Shown here piece by piece: positions 52,455-61,342 of a stretch of DNA of 64,000 bases. A program made the translations under genes and the position numbers. The stretch is taken from assembly GCA_026990035.1 (NCBI GenBank), contig JALSIM010000032.1, positions 1 to 64,000 on the forward strand, given 5' to 3'. The notes beneath the pieces are model-generated. The model was not told where the DNA came from, did no database searches, and worked only from the letters and a program-made list of their open reading frames with translations. The stretch's first letter is position 1, and every line of letters starts with the position of its first letter. The DNA comes from Alphaproteobacteria bacterium. Its GTDB lineage: Bacteria > Pseudomonadota > Alphaproteobacteria > Geminicoccales > Geminicoccaceae.

Positions 52455-52936
52455 CAGCCGGCAAGACGCCGTCGGATCTCGACCAGCAATCCTTCCACCG
52501 CCTGCTCGATCAGATCGAGGGCGTATTCGTAATCGGGGATGTCGCCGTACCAGGGATCGGGGATGTCGATACAGGGCGGGGCTTCGGCGAACTCCATGAG
52601 CAGCCGCACTTCCGCCGGACTGCGGCGCGGCTGCAGGCGCAGCAGGTGCCGGGCGTGGGCCCGGGTCGCCGGGAGGATGAGATCGAAGTTCGCGAAGTCG
52701 CCACGGCGGACGGGCCGCGCGACGCGCGCCGGCATCCGGTAGCCGCGCCGCTCGAGGACCAGCCGGGCACGGCGGTCGGGCGGGTTGCCTTCCTCCTCGG
52801 CGCTGGTACCGGCACTGTCGACGAGGAGATCGAGATCGCCGCCGTCGAGACGGTGGCGCAGCACCGCCTCCGCCATGGGCGAGCGGCAGATGTTGCCGGT
52901 ACAGACGAAGAGGACGCCGAAGGGTCTGTCGCTCAT
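52454..52936 (-). CDS. Low-molecular-weight protein tyrosine phosphatase
   Basis: A 160-residue phosphatase. FVCTGNICRSPMAEAVL holds the C-x5-R phosphate loop (Cys 12, Arg 18), and DIPDPWYGDIPDYE the catalytic Asp. LMW-PTP relatives next to fructosamine-kinase genes have been linked to removal of the 5-phosphate of ribulosamine adducts, so together with the kinase gene it may form a deglycation unit. Start at 52936. Confidence 0.93.
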   Translation of the reverse strand: MSDRPFGVLFVCTGNICRSPMAEAVLRHRLDGGDLDLLVDSAGTSAEEEGNPPDRRARLVLERRGYRMPARVARPVRRGDFANFDLILPATRAHARHLLRLQPRRSPAEVRLLMEFAEAPPCIDIPDPWYGDIPDYEYALDLIEQAVEGLLVEIRRRLAG

Positions 52937-53041
52937 GCGCCGCTGCCTCCCGGGAGCCTCGAGGATTTCTTTCGCGCATAGGGCCGAAGCCCGACTCCTT
53001 CAAGCCCGCGATCCGGGCGCCCCCACCGCCGTTCGGGGGGA

Positions 53042-53824
53042 TCAGCCCCGGCGATAGGGTGCGAACCAGCCGAGCCCCGCCTCGGTTCCGTGCGCGGGCC
53101 GGTATTCGCATCCCACCCAGCCCTCGTAGCCGAGATCGTCCAGGAGGGCGAAGAGATAGGGATAGTGGACCTCGCCCCGGTCCGGCTCGTGGCGCTCCGG
53201 AACGCCGGCGATCTGGATGTGGCCGATCAGCGGCAGATACTCGCGGATGTGCATCGCCAGGTCGCCCTCCATGATCTGGCAATGATAGAGGTCGAGCTGG
53301 AGCCTGAGATTGTCCGCCCCCACCCGGTCGATGATCCGCCGCGCGTCGCGCGGGTAGCGCAGGAAATAGCCCGGGATGTCGCGGGTGTTGATGGGCTCGA
53401 CGAGAATCGTGCGGCCGTGCTCGGCCGCCGCGGCCGTCGCCCGCTGCAGATTCTCGACGAAGACTTTTTCCGCCTCCGTCGGCGACACCCCTTCCCCGGG
53501 GATTCCGGCCATCGCGTGCAGGAGCCGGCAATCCAGTTCCACCGCGTAATCGAGCGCCCGGTGGATGCCTCGCGCGAACTCCTCCTCGCGTCCGGGCAGC
53601 GCACCGATGCCCCGTTCACCGGCTTCCCAGTCGCCGGGTGGCAGATTGAACAGCACCTGCTGGATGCCGGCCGCATCGAGTTTGGACCGGATGGCGGCGG
53701 CGTCGAAGGCATAGGGGAAAAGGAACTCGACGCCCCGAAAACCGGCCCGGGCCGCCGCCGCGAACCGCTCGAGAAAGCCCACCTCGTGAAACATCATGCT
53801 GAGATTGGCGGCGAAGCGCGGCAT
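53042..53824 (-). CDS. Hydroxypyruvate isomerase-type TIM-barrel isomerase (Hyi/OtnI family)
   Basis: A 260-residue sugar-isomerase fold protein. RFAANLSMMFHEVGFLERF is the typical N-terminus; LVEPINTRDIPGYFL carries the first metal Glu, LQLDLYHCQIMEGD the metal Asp/His group, HIQIAGVPERHEPDRGEVHY the next set and GCEYRPAHGTEAGLGW the last Glu. It interconverts hydroxypyruvate with tartronate semialdehyde or acts on 2-oxo-tetronates. No glyoxylate genes are adjacent. Start 53824 has AGGGAGGGAACC before it. Confidence 0.93.
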   Translation of the reverse strand: MPRFAANLSMMFHEVGFLERFAAAARAGFRGVEFLFPYAFDAAAIRSKLDAAGIQQVLFNLPPGDWEAGERGIGALPGREEEFARGIHRALDYAVELDCRLLHAMAGIPGEGVSPTEAEKVFVENLQRATAAAAEHGRTILVEPINTRDIPGYFLRYPRDARRIIDRVGADNLRLQLDLYHCQIMEGDLAMHIREYLPLIGHIQIAGVPERHEPDRGEVHYPYLFALLDDLGYEGWVGCEYRPAHGTEAGLGWFAPYRRG

Positions 53825-54142
53825 GGTTCCCTCCCTGATCCGCGGTCTCCTGCGCAGGACCGTATCCTGCGCCATCCGCGGCGGAGGGCGCAAGACGACA
53901 GGCGCCGTTTCGGCCGTTCCGCGGCGGTTTCCCGGGCGGGAAGCCGGTCGCGACCGGCGGGCGGGTGCCGGGCTACGCGACAATCGGCCGGGATGGGCTT
54001 TTCGCCCTCGTCGCTTTCTTCTATGTCCTGCCTGCGCCCCGGTCGGGGGCGGCGGCCACGGGTCACGGGTCTCGGGAGAACCCGCCGCCGGGCCGACGGA
54101 ACCCCGCCGCTGCCGACGCAACATCGAGGAACTCGCGCCGAC
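53825..54142. other. 318-base intergenic region with a small palindrome
   Basis: No gene recognised between the divergent isomerase and acyltransferase genes. TCCTGCGCAGGA at 53848-53859 is a perfect 12-base palindrome about 24 bases before the isomerase start and could be an operator. TCCTGCGC recurs at 53865-53872. In-frame upstream codons of the acyltransferase are Arg/Pro-rich and look non-coding. Confidence 0.5.
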
Positions 54143-55120
54143 GTGCCGCGCCTGATCATCGGCCATTCTCTCGATCCGCTCGCCCGCCGGCTGCCCTGGC
54201 TGCAGCGGGGGATCTGGCGCGGCGAGGCCTGGATCCTCGAGCTCCTGCTGCGGGTCGGCGGCTGTCTGTCGGTGGACCGGGCCTCGGCCCTGGGCGGCGC
54301 ACTCGCCGCCCGCATCGGACCGCGGCTGGCCAAGCATCGGCACGTGGTCGCCAACTACCGCCGCGCCTTCCCCGAATGGAGCGATGAGGAGGTGGAGCGG
54401 GTCGCGCGGGAGATGTGGCGCAACTTCGGTCGGGTGCTCGGCGAAATGGCCTTTCTCGAACGCTTCTGCGACCGGCTCGCCGACCGCATCGAAATCGTCG
54501 AGGATGGCGATCTCGAGCCCCTGCGCCGGGGTAGGGCGGCCATCCTGGTGGGGGCCCATCTCGGCAACTGGGAGCTCACTCAGACCACACCGGCACGGCT
54601 CGGATTCCATCTCACGGCCCTCCATTCACCCTTTTCCAACCGGTATCTGGAGAGGGTGATCGCCGGTCTGCGCCGCCGTCTTCCCTGCCGGTTCCTGGAA
54701 GTCGAAGGGGCATCGCGGCAGCTCCTGCGGGAGCTGCGAGCGGGACGCTGCGTGGGGCTGCTGACGGATCAACGTGACGACGGGGGGGAACCGGTCCCCT
54801 TCTTCGGCATCCCGGCTCCGACCCCGATCGGCCCGGCGCGTCTCGCGCTCAGGACCGGCGCGCCCTTCATTCCGGTGCGCGTCGAGCGTCTCGGAGGGGT
54901 CCGCTTCCGGTTCACCGTCCATCCGCCGATCGAGCCGGATCCGGGAGCCGCGAGCGCGCGCGAGGCGGCGATCGACATGACCACGAAGCTCAACGCCCTG
55001 TTCGAGACCTGGATCCGCGCCCGTCCGGAGCAGTGGCTGTGTGTGAAGCGTCGCTGGCCGCGGCCGCCGCGCGGACGGTCCGGAAACCCATCCCGGCCGG
55101 CGGCGGAGGTGGCCGCGTGA
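54143..55120 (+). CDS. LpxL/HtrB-like lysophospholipid or lipid A acyltransferase
   Basis: A 325-residue inner-membrane-associated acyltransferase. VGAHLGNWELTQ supplies the H-x4-E catalytic pair, and LLTDQRDDGGEPVPFFGIPAPTP the glycine-rich substrate loop; an amphipathic N-terminal segment is usual. It would add a secondary acyl chain to lipid A or a related lipid. The GTG at 54143 is used, with GAGGAA upstream; no suitable ATG is nearer. It overlaps the ELM1-family gene (GTGA). Confidence 0.9.
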   Translation: MPRLIIGHSLDPLARRLPWLQRGIWRGEAWILELLLRVGGCLSVDRASALGGALAARIGPRLAKHRHVVANYRRAFPEWSDEEVERVAREMWRNFGRVLGEMAFLERFCDRLADRIEIVEDGDLEPLRRGRAAILVGAHLGNWELTQTTPARLGFHLTALHSPFSNRYLERVIAGLRRRLPCRFLEVEGASRQLLRELRAGRCVGLLTDQRDDGGEPVPFFGIPAPTPIGPARLALRTGAPFIPVRVERLGGVRFRFTVHPPIEPDPGAASAREAAIDMTTKLNALFETWIRARPEQWLCVKRRWPRPPRGRSGNPSRPAAEVAA

Positions 55121-56367
55121 GCCTGCGTGCCGGGGGCCCCGTGACGGAGGTCGCGGCGCCGGACGCAGCCGGATTCCGGCCGCCCCGTACCTGGCTGATG
55201 ATGGGCCACAAGGCCGGCGACAACTCGCAGATTCTGGCACTGGCCGAGGGGCTCGGCTGGCCGTTCGAGATCAAGCGGCTGGTCTATCGCCGCTCGGAAC
55301 TGGTGACCAATCTTCTCGCCGGCCCCACCCTGAAGGGGCTGGTGCGGGAAAAGTCGAGCCCTCTGGAGCCTCCCTGGCCGGAGCTGATCATCTCCGCCGG
55401 CCGTCGCAACGAGCCGCTCATCCGCTGGATTCAGACCCGTGTCGGCAGCCGCGAACGGATCAAGCTCGTGCACGTCGGCCGCCCCTGGGCGCTGCACGAG
55501 TGCTACGATCTGATCGTCACCACACCCCAGTACCGGTTGCCGCGCAAACCCAACATCCTCCACAACGAACTGCCGCTGCACCGGGTCTCCGCGGAACGGT
55601 TGCGCGAAGCCGGGGAACGCTGGGCCGATCGGCTCGCTCGTCTGCCGCGACCGCATGTCGCGGTGATGGTCGGCGGCAACGCCGGTCCCTACAATTTCGA
55701 TCGCGAGAACGGGGCCCTGCTGGGCTACTGGGCGAGCCGCATGGCCCGCGAGCTTTCCGGCTCGCTTCTCGTCACCACCAGCGCCCGCACGCCCCGCAAG
55801 GCGCTTCGGGCGCTGGAAGTCCAGATCGAGGTTCCGGCCTTCGTCTACCGCTGGCGGCCGGGTGATCCGGACAATCCCTATTTCGCCTTTCTGGCCCTGG
55901 CCGAGCGGCTGATCGTCACCTGCGACAGCATGTCGATGCTGGCCGAGGCCTGCTCCACCGGCAAGCCGGTGTTCATCTTCGACCTTCTGCGGGGACCGCG
56001 GTCCCGCCGGCCGCCGGTGCCGCCGGACGCCGCGATCCGGGGCCGCTCGCTGCGCGAACGTCTCGCCGATTTCCACCCGCGCCCGGTGATCTACCGTATC
56101 GGCATGGCCATCGGGCCGAAGCGCCTGACCCGTGACGTGACCCTGATTCACGCCCGCCAGGTGGAGGCGGGGCGGGCCGCCTGGCTCGGCGAGCCCTGGC
56201 CCGAGGGGCGGAACCCGCCGCCGATGCGCGATCTGGAGCGTGCGGTGGCCGCGGTTCGCGCGCTCTTCGGAGCCGACGGGCGGCCGCTGCCGCCGCCGCC
56301 CGAGCTCGCCCGCATTCCCCGCGGCGGCTCGTTGATGCCCGAACTGTACCAGCGGCTTTTCCAGTAG
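55117..56367 (+). CDS. ELM1/GtrOC1-family protein (mitochondrial-fission ELM1-like)
   Basis: A 416-residue protein of the ELM1 family, thought to be glycosyltransferase-like. Conserved blocks are WLMMGHKAGDNSQILALAEGLGWPFE, ISAGRRNEPLIRWI, VMVGGNAGPYNFDRE, LVTTSARTPRKAL and RLIVTCDSMSMLAEACSTGKPVF. In bacteria it often lies next to lipid A genes, and some GT-B-like members modify envelope glycans. The GTG at 55117 overlaps the acyltransferase stop and has GGCGGAGGTGGCC ahead of it. Confidence 0.88.
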   Translation: MSLRAGGPVTEVAAPDAAGFRPPRTWLMMGHKAGDNSQILALAEGLGWPFEIKRLVYRRSELVTNLLAGPTLKGLVREKSSPLEPPWPELIISAGRRNEPLIRWIQTRVGSRERIKLVHVGRPWALHECYDLIVTTPQYRLPRKPNILHNELPLHRVSAERLREAGERWADRLARLPRPHVAVMVGGNAGPYNFDRENGALLGYWASRMARELSGSLLVTTSARTPRKALRALEVQIEVPAFVYRWRPGDPDNPYFAFLALAERLIVTCDSMSMLAEACSTGKPVFIFDLLRGPRSRRPPVPPDAAIRGRSLRERLADFHPRPVIYRIGMAIGPKRLTRDVTLIHARQVEAGRAAWLGEPWPEGRNPPPMRDLERAVAAVRALFGADGRPLPPPPELARIPRGGSLMPELYQRLFQ

Positions 56368-56396
56368 AGGCGCGGCGGGTCGGCGGGGGCCGGGGC

Positions 56397-57053
56397 TCAG
56401 AAGCCGGGGGCGCTTTCCGGTTCCAGCGCCCGCATCACATAGTCGCGGTACTGCGGTCGCCAGCGCCGCCAGAGCCTCCGAAGCTCGGCCACCGGGTCGC
56501 CGTCGGTCCAGTCCACCCGCAGATCGGTCACCGGCCAGCTCATCCGATCGGCCACCAGCAGACCGGAGGCGTGGAGAGGCCGTGTTTCGCCGCCGGCGTC
56601 CAGGCCCGCCGTCAGGGCCGCCATCAGCCGGTCGCCGAGTTCACCGGCGGCGTCGAAAAACGCCTCCAGCATCCGCCGCGGCACCATCCGGTCGGCCAGC
56701 AGGTTGCCGGCCGCGACCGCGTTGTCGGCGGTCGCCGCGGCGTGCAGACCGAGCGCCCGCTCGCCGGTGAAGGCGGCCGCCCTTCCCTGGGCGTCGACGA
56801 TGGCGAGCTGTCGCCATTCGATCGCCCGCGAGGTGCGGACCAGCTCGTCGAGGGTTCGCTGAGCGCCGTGGCCGCGTTCGAGGAGACCGAGGGCCCTGGG
56901 GCCGAGACGGGGATCGGTGACGTTCTGGGTGGCCACCGCACCGGCACCCGCCCGCACATGGATGCAGCGCGCCGCCACCGCCATCGAGGAGGAGGCGACG
57001 ACGGCACCGAACTGGCCCGTCCGTTCGCAGCGCGCCACCAGCGACAGGGTCAT
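56397..57053 (-). CDS. DUF1028 family protein (Ntn-hydrolase-like)
   Basis: A 218-residue DUF1028 protein, a family with an Ntn-hydrolase-type fold but no proven reaction. TLSLVARCERTGQFGAVVASSSMAV at the N-terminus, GAGAVATQNVTDPRLGPRAL, the AFTGERALG segment and NAVAAGNLLAD match it. Co-translated with the RidA gene (ATGA overlap, 57050-57053), which fixes the start and hints at amino acid or imine chemistry. Confidence 0.85.
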   Translation of the reverse strand: MTLSLVARCERTGQFGAVVASSSMAVAARCIHVRAGAGAVATQNVTDPRLGPRALGLLERGHGAQRTLDELVRTSRAIEWRQLAIVDAQGRAAAFTGERALGLHAAATADNAVAAGNLLADRMVPRRMLEAFFDAAGELGDRLMAALTAGLDAGGETRPLHASGLLVADRMSWPVTDLRVDWTDGDPVAELRRLWRRWRPQYRDYVMRALEPESAPGF

Positions 57054-57478
57054 GTCCTCTCCCGTTCTTCGGGGATCACGGCGATGACGTCGATCTCCAC
57101 CAGCCATTCGGGACGGGCGAGAGCGCTCACGACGACACCCGTGGAGACCGGATGCACACCCCGGAGCCAACGGCCGACGACCCGGTAGACCGGTTCGCGA
57201 TAGCGCGGATCGACGAGATAGATGGTGATCTTGCAGATATCCTCGAGGCGGCTTCCCGCCTCCTCGAGAAGGCGGGCGACATTGGCCATCGCCCGCTCCG
57301 CCTGGCCCGCCGCGTCACCGACGGCCACGTTTTCCCCGGTCTCCAGATCCTGGCCCACCTGGCCGCGCAGGAACAGGAGGCTGCCACGGGCCCTGACGAG
57401 CTGGCAGAGATCGTTGTCGAGACGCTGCTCGGGATAGGTGTCGCGGGTGTTGAACTTGCGAAAGCGCTGATGGCTCAT
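57050..57478 (-). CDS. RidA/YjgF family protein
   Basis: A 142-residue member of the RidA superfamily. LLFLRGQVGQD, AERAMANVARLLEEAG, ITIYLVDPRYREPVY and VVSALARPEWLVEIDVIAVIP follow the family pattern. In archetypal RidA an Arg near position 105 binds the enamine/imine carboxylate; here the region reads SALARPEWLVEID, consistent with an Arg there. It probably clears reactive imines made by a neighbour such as the flavin amine dehydrogenase upstream. Confidence 0.9.
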   Translation of the reverse strand: MSHQRFRKFNTRDTYPEQRLDNDLCQLVRARGSLLFLRGQVGQDLETGENVAVGDAAGQAERAMANVARLLEEAGSRLEDICKITIYLVDPRYREPVYRVVGRWLRGVHPVSTGVVVSALARPEWLVEIDVIAVIPEERERT

Positions 57479-57529
57479 GCCGGCGATCCGGTGCGGGGAT
57501 GGGAAGGAGGCGGCGTGCGATCCGGCATC

Positions 57530-59575
57530 TCAGAACGCCATGCAGAGCCGGAGCGCATCGAGAACGGCGGCGTGGATGTTGCGCGAGGCGACCGCATCGC
57601 CGATCCGGTAGAGGCGGTAGCTGCCCTCGGGATTGCGGCACAGGGTCTGGGGCCGGCCCGCCAGCAGAGCGGGAATGTCGATCTCGCCCCCGTTGGTGGA
57701 ACCCGGCTTGAGTGCGAAATACAAGGCGTCGTTGGGCCGGGTACCGCATTCGACGACGATCTGATCGACCAGCCGGGTGGTGTGGCGCTGGGCGAATTCG
57801 TTGAAGAGTTCGGCCTCCAGCCGGTTGCCCTGACGCCGTACGGCGACGAGCCGCTCGAAGAGGGTGATCCGCACCTCCCGCTCGGTGAAGGCGGTGACAT
57901 AGGCGGGGTAGTTGGTGCCCCCGACGAGCGGAGCCAGCATGCGTTCCGGGGTGACGTATTCGAGCTTGGCCCCCGCGCGGGCGATGACCTCGGCGGTGAC
58001 CAGACCGGGATGGGCGCCGTTGTCGTCGAACAGCAGCACCTGGTCGCGGGGCTGGTCGGCACCGCTCAGGATGTCCCAGCTCGTGGTCACGAGCTCTTCA
58101 CCTTCGCGGAGATCGCCGGTGTGGGGCAGGCCACCGGTGGCGAGGACGACGATGTCCGGCGCGAGGGCCAGCACGTCTTCGGCCTCCGCCAGGAGATCGT
58201 AACGGAAGGTGACCCCGAGGCGCTCGCATTCGGCCACCCGCCAGTCGATGATGCCCATGAGCTCGATCCGCCGGTCGAGCGCCATCGACAGGCGGATCTG
58301 ACCGCCCGGCCGGTCGGCCGCTTCGAGCACGATCACCTCGTGACCGCGCGCCGCCGATACCCGCGCCGCCTCGAGTCCGGCCGGGCCGGCCCCCACCACC
58401 ACGACCCGCTTGCGCGGCCCGGTACCCGGGACGATCTCGTGGGGAAGCGTGGCCTCGCGGCCGGTGGCGGGATTGTGGAGGCAGAGCGCGTCGCCACCCT
58501 CGTAGATGCGATCGATGCAGTAGCCGGCGCCGACGCAGGGGCGGATCCGCTCTTCCTCCCCGCGCCGGATCTTGGCGGTGATGTGCGGATCGGCCATGTG
58601 CGCCCGGGTCATCCCCACCATGTCGAGAAGGCCCTCGCGGATCGCGAAGCGGGCCGTCGCCACATCGTTGATGCGGGCGGCGTGGAACACCGGCACGTCG
58701 CCGAGTTCCCGCCGTACCGCTCCGGCGAAGGCCAGATGAGGTGCGGTCGGTGTTCCCATGTTGGGAATGACCTTGGCCAGGGCGACGTCGGTCTCGATAT
58801 GGCCGCGGATGACGTTCAGGAAATCGAGCTTGCCGCCGGCGAACAGGCGGCGGGCGATCTCGAGGCCTTCCTCTCTGGTCAGTCCGCCCTCGAAATGCTC
58901 GTCGACGACCATCCGGATGCCGACCACGAACTCCTCGCCCACGGCCTCGCGCACCGCCTCGATCACCTGCAGGGAAAAGCGCATCCGGTTGTCGAGGGAA
59001 CCACCGTAGGCGTCCCGGCGGCGATTCCAGGCGGGGGACCAGAAGGCGTCCAGGAGATGGCCGTAGGCTTCGAGCTCCACACCGTCGAGGCCGGCCTCGC
59101 GACAGCGCGCCGCGGCGGCGGCATAGGCCCGGACGATCCGCTCGATGTCGAAGTCCTCGATTTCCTTCGGAAAGGCGCGGTGGGCCGGCTCCCGGAGCGG
59201 CGAAGGCCAGAGAAGCGGCAGCCAGTCGCCGGTGAAGTTGGAGGAACGCCGGCCGAGATGGGTGATCTGGCACATCACCGCACAGCCCTGTTCGTGCACC
59301 GCGTCGGCGAGGTCGCGCAGCCAGGGCAGGATCTCGTCCCGGTAGAGGTGGAGATTGCCGAAGGCCGGTGGGCTGTCGCGGTCGACCACGGCGGAGCCGC
59401 CGATCATCGTCAGCGCCATGCCGCCACGCGCCTTTTCGAGGTGATAGAGGCGGTAGCGGGTCTTCGGCATGCCGTCTTCGGCATAGGCCGGCTCGTGGCT
59501 CGTGCTCATGATCCGGTTCCTGAGCACGAGGTTCTTCAGCCGGAACGGCTGCAGCAGCGGATCTGCGTTCGGCAT
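57530..59575 (-). CDS. NADH:flavin oxidoreductase of the trimethylamine dehydrogenase/demethylase type
   Basis: A 681-residue protein with an Old Yellow Enzyme FMN barrel (residues 1-345), a Fe-S segment, and a C-terminal FAD/NAD module (about 385-680; VVVVGAGPAGLEAARVSA). The layout is that of trimethylamine dehydrogenase, 2,4-dienoyl-CoA reductase and N-methylproline demethylase. The cluster loop reads CVGAGYC...C: the second ligand of the C-x2-C-x2-3-C-x11-C pattern is Ala. A secondary or tertiary amine is a likely substrate (inference). Start at 59575 follows GGGGGAAG. Confidence 0.9.
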   Translation of the reverse strand: MPNADPLLQPFRLKNLVLRNRIMSTSHEPAYAEDGMPKTRYRLYHLEKARGGMALTMIGGSAVVDRDSPPAFGNLHLYRDEILPWLRDLADAVHEQGCAVMCQITHLGRRSSNFTGDWLPLLWPSPLREPAHRAFPKEIEDFDIERIVRAYAAAAARCREAGLDGVELEAYGHLLDAFWSPAWNRRRDAYGGSLDNRMRFSLQVIEAVREAVGEEFVVGIRMVVDEHFEGGLTREEGLEIARRLFAGGKLDFLNVIRGHIETDVALAKVIPNMGTPTAPHLAFAGAVRRELGDVPVFHAARINDVATARFAIREGLLDMVGMTRAHMADPHITAKIRRGEEERIRPCVGAGYCIDRIYEGGDALCLHNPATGREATLPHEIVPGTGPRKRVVVVGAGPAGLEAARVSAARGHEVIVLEAADRPGGQIRLSMALDRRIELMGIIDWRVAECERLGVTFRYDLLAEAEDVLALAPDIVVLATGGLPHTGDLREGEELVTTSWDILSGADQPRDQVLLFDDNGAHPGLVTAEVIARAGAKLEYVTPERMLAPLVGGTNYPAYVTAFTEREVRITLFERLVAVRRQGNRLEAELFNEFAQRHTTRLVDQIVVECGTRPNDALYFALKPGSTNGGEIDIPALLAGRPQTLCRNPEGSYRLYRIGDAVASRNIHAAVLDALRLCMAF

Positions 59576-59592
59576 GCGGTGCACTTCCCCCG

Positions 59593-59615
59593 GTCCGGAT
59601 CGAAGGGATCCGGAC
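59593..59615. promoter_or_regulatory. Perfect inverted repeat between divergent genes, probable operator
   Basis: GTCCGGATC (59593-59601), spacer GAAGG, then GATCCGGAC (59607-59615): nine perfect bases per arm and a 14-base centre-to-centre spacing, fitting a dimeric regulator. It sits 18 bases from the oxidoreductase start and 118 from the acyl-CoA ligase start. Confidence 0.6.
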
Positions 59616-59732
59616 GTGGCACGCACCCTGTTACAACTCCGCTCGCCACCGGGCAATGGCCGACGCCGCGCCCCCGTGCTTGACGCGACGCCGGCCGTGG
59701 GGCAGCGATACCGGGGGAGGAAACGGGCACCG

Positions 59733-61265
59733 ATGGATCTGAGCGTCTGGATCGAGCGGCACGCCGCCTTCACGCCGACACGCGTGGCGATCCGATCCCG
59801 GCAGCGCAGCCTCGGCTACGAGGCGCTCGCCGGTCGCGTCCGCGATCTGGCGCGGGGGCTCAAGCACGGTCTCGGCATCGGCCGTGGCGACCGGATCGCC
59901 TTCCTCGGCTACAATCATCCGGATTTCCTGACCCTGCTGTTCGCCTGCGCCCGCCTCGGGGTGCTGATGGTGCCGCTGAACTGGCGCCTTGCGACGGCCG
60001 AAAACGCCTACATCCTGCGCGATGCCGGTGTCGAGACCCTGCTCGCGACCGCCGAGTTCGCCGCCGAGGCCGAGCGTCTCGGCGAGGCCGTCGGAGGGCT
60101 GCGTCTGGTCGCGGTGGACGGCGAACGGGCGGGGATGGTCGCGTTCGAGGCGCTGCTCGCCACCGGCGGCGATTCCCGCAATCCGCACGTCGGCCTCGAG
60201 AGTCCGCTGCTCGTCGTCTACACTTCGGGGACCACGGGCCGACCCAAGGGGGCGGTGCTGCGTCAGGAAGCGCTGCTCTGGAACGCGCTCAATTCCACCC
60301 ACATGCACGATCTCACGAGCCGCGATCACGTGCTCACCGTGCTGCCCCTCTTTCACGTCGGCGGGTTGAACATCCAGACCACACCCGCCCTCCACGCCGG
60401 CGCCGAGATCACCCTGCTCGACCGTTTCGACGCCGGCGGTACACTCGACGCCATCGCCCGGCTGCGGCCCACGCTCACGGTGCTCGTGCCGGCCACCATG
60501 CGGGCGCTGATCGAGCATCCCGCCTGGGAGGAGACGGACCTCTCCTGCCTGCGGATGATCGCCTGCGGCTCGCAGGTCGTGCCGCGTCCGCTGCTGGACG
60601 CGTTCAATCGTCGCGGGGTGCCGGCGGCCCAGGTCTACGGATCGACGGAAACCTGCCCCATCGCCGTCTACCAGCGGGCCGCGGACGCCGTCGCCAAACC
60701 CGGCGCCACCGGCAAGGTGGCGCTGCACGCCGAGCTGCGTCTCGTCGACCGCGAGGGGAAGGAGGTGCCGCAGGGCGAACCCGGCGAACTGCTGGTCCGC
60801 GGCCCCAACGTGATGTTCGAGTACTGGGGCGACGAGGCGGCCACCGCCGAAGTGCTCCGGGAAGGGTGGCTTCACACCGGGGATATCGGCTATCTGGACG
60901 CGGAGGGGGATCTCTGGATCGTCGACCGCAAGAAGGACGTCGTCATTTCGGGCGGTGAAAACATCTACCCGGCGGAGCTCGAGGCGATTCTGCACGAACA
61001 TCCCGGGATCCGCGACGCGGTGGTGGTGGGACGGGCCGATGCGCGCTGGGGCGAAGTCCCGGTGGCGGCGGTCGTCCGCCACGATTCCGCACTCACCGAG
61101 CGCGAGGTGCTGGCGCTGTTCGAGGGACGGCTGGCCCGCTTCAAACATCCGCGGGAGGTGATCTTCATGGACGAGCTGCCGAGGAACGCCATGGGAAAGG
61201 TCCTCAAATACCGCGTCCGCGACTGGATCGCGGTGCGCGAACGGCGGGGACCGGGCGGCCGATGA
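59733..61265 (+). CDS. AMP-dependent acyl-CoA ligase (long/medium-chain type)
   Basis: A 510-residue adenylate-forming ligase. VYTSGTTGRPKGAVL is the P-loop near residue 163, YGSTETCP the adenine motif near 304, GWLHTGDIGYLD and DRKKDVVISGGENIYPAEL the hinge region near 380-415, and the C-terminal Lys in NAMGKVLKYRVRDW near 490. It resembles fatty-acid/aryl-CoA ligases more than the acetyl-CoA-like enzyme at 1435. Start 59733 has GGGGGAGGAAAC upstream. Divergent from the flavin oxidoreductase. Confidence 0.93.
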   Translation: MDLSVWIERHAAFTPTRVAIRSRQRSLGYEALAGRVRDLARGLKHGLGIGRGDRIAFLGYNHPDFLTLLFACARLGVLMVPLNWRLATAENAYILRDAGVETLLATAEFAAEAERLGEAVGGLRLVAVDGERAGMVAFEALLATGGDSRNPHVGLESPLLVVYTSGTTGRPKGAVLRQEALLWNALNSTHMHDLTSRDHVLTVLPLFHVGGLNIQTTPALHAGAEITLLDRFDAGGTLDAIARLRPTLTVLVPATMRALIEHPAWEETDLSCLRMIACGSQVVPRPLLDAFNRRGVPAAQVYGSTETCPIAVYQRAADAVAKPGATGKVALHAELRLVDREGKEVPQGEPGELLVRGPNVMFEYWGDEAATAEVLREGWLHTGDIGYLDAEGDLWIVDRKKDVVISGGENIYPAELEAILHEHPGIRDAVVVGRADARWGEVPVAAVVRHDSALTEREVLALFEGRLARFKHPREVIFMDELPRNAMGKVLKYRVRDWIAVRERRGPGGR

Positions 61266-61342
61266 TTCGGCTTCATCATTCGCTAACCGCGATTCCGTAG
61301 GATGGAAGCGGGCGACAGGGGTCGGAGTTCGGAGAGAACGGA

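Noticed and set aside
59616-59635. TGGCACG on the plus strand that looks like a sigma-54 -24 box
   Set aside because: The -12 position reads CTGTT instead of TTGCW, losing the invariant GC.
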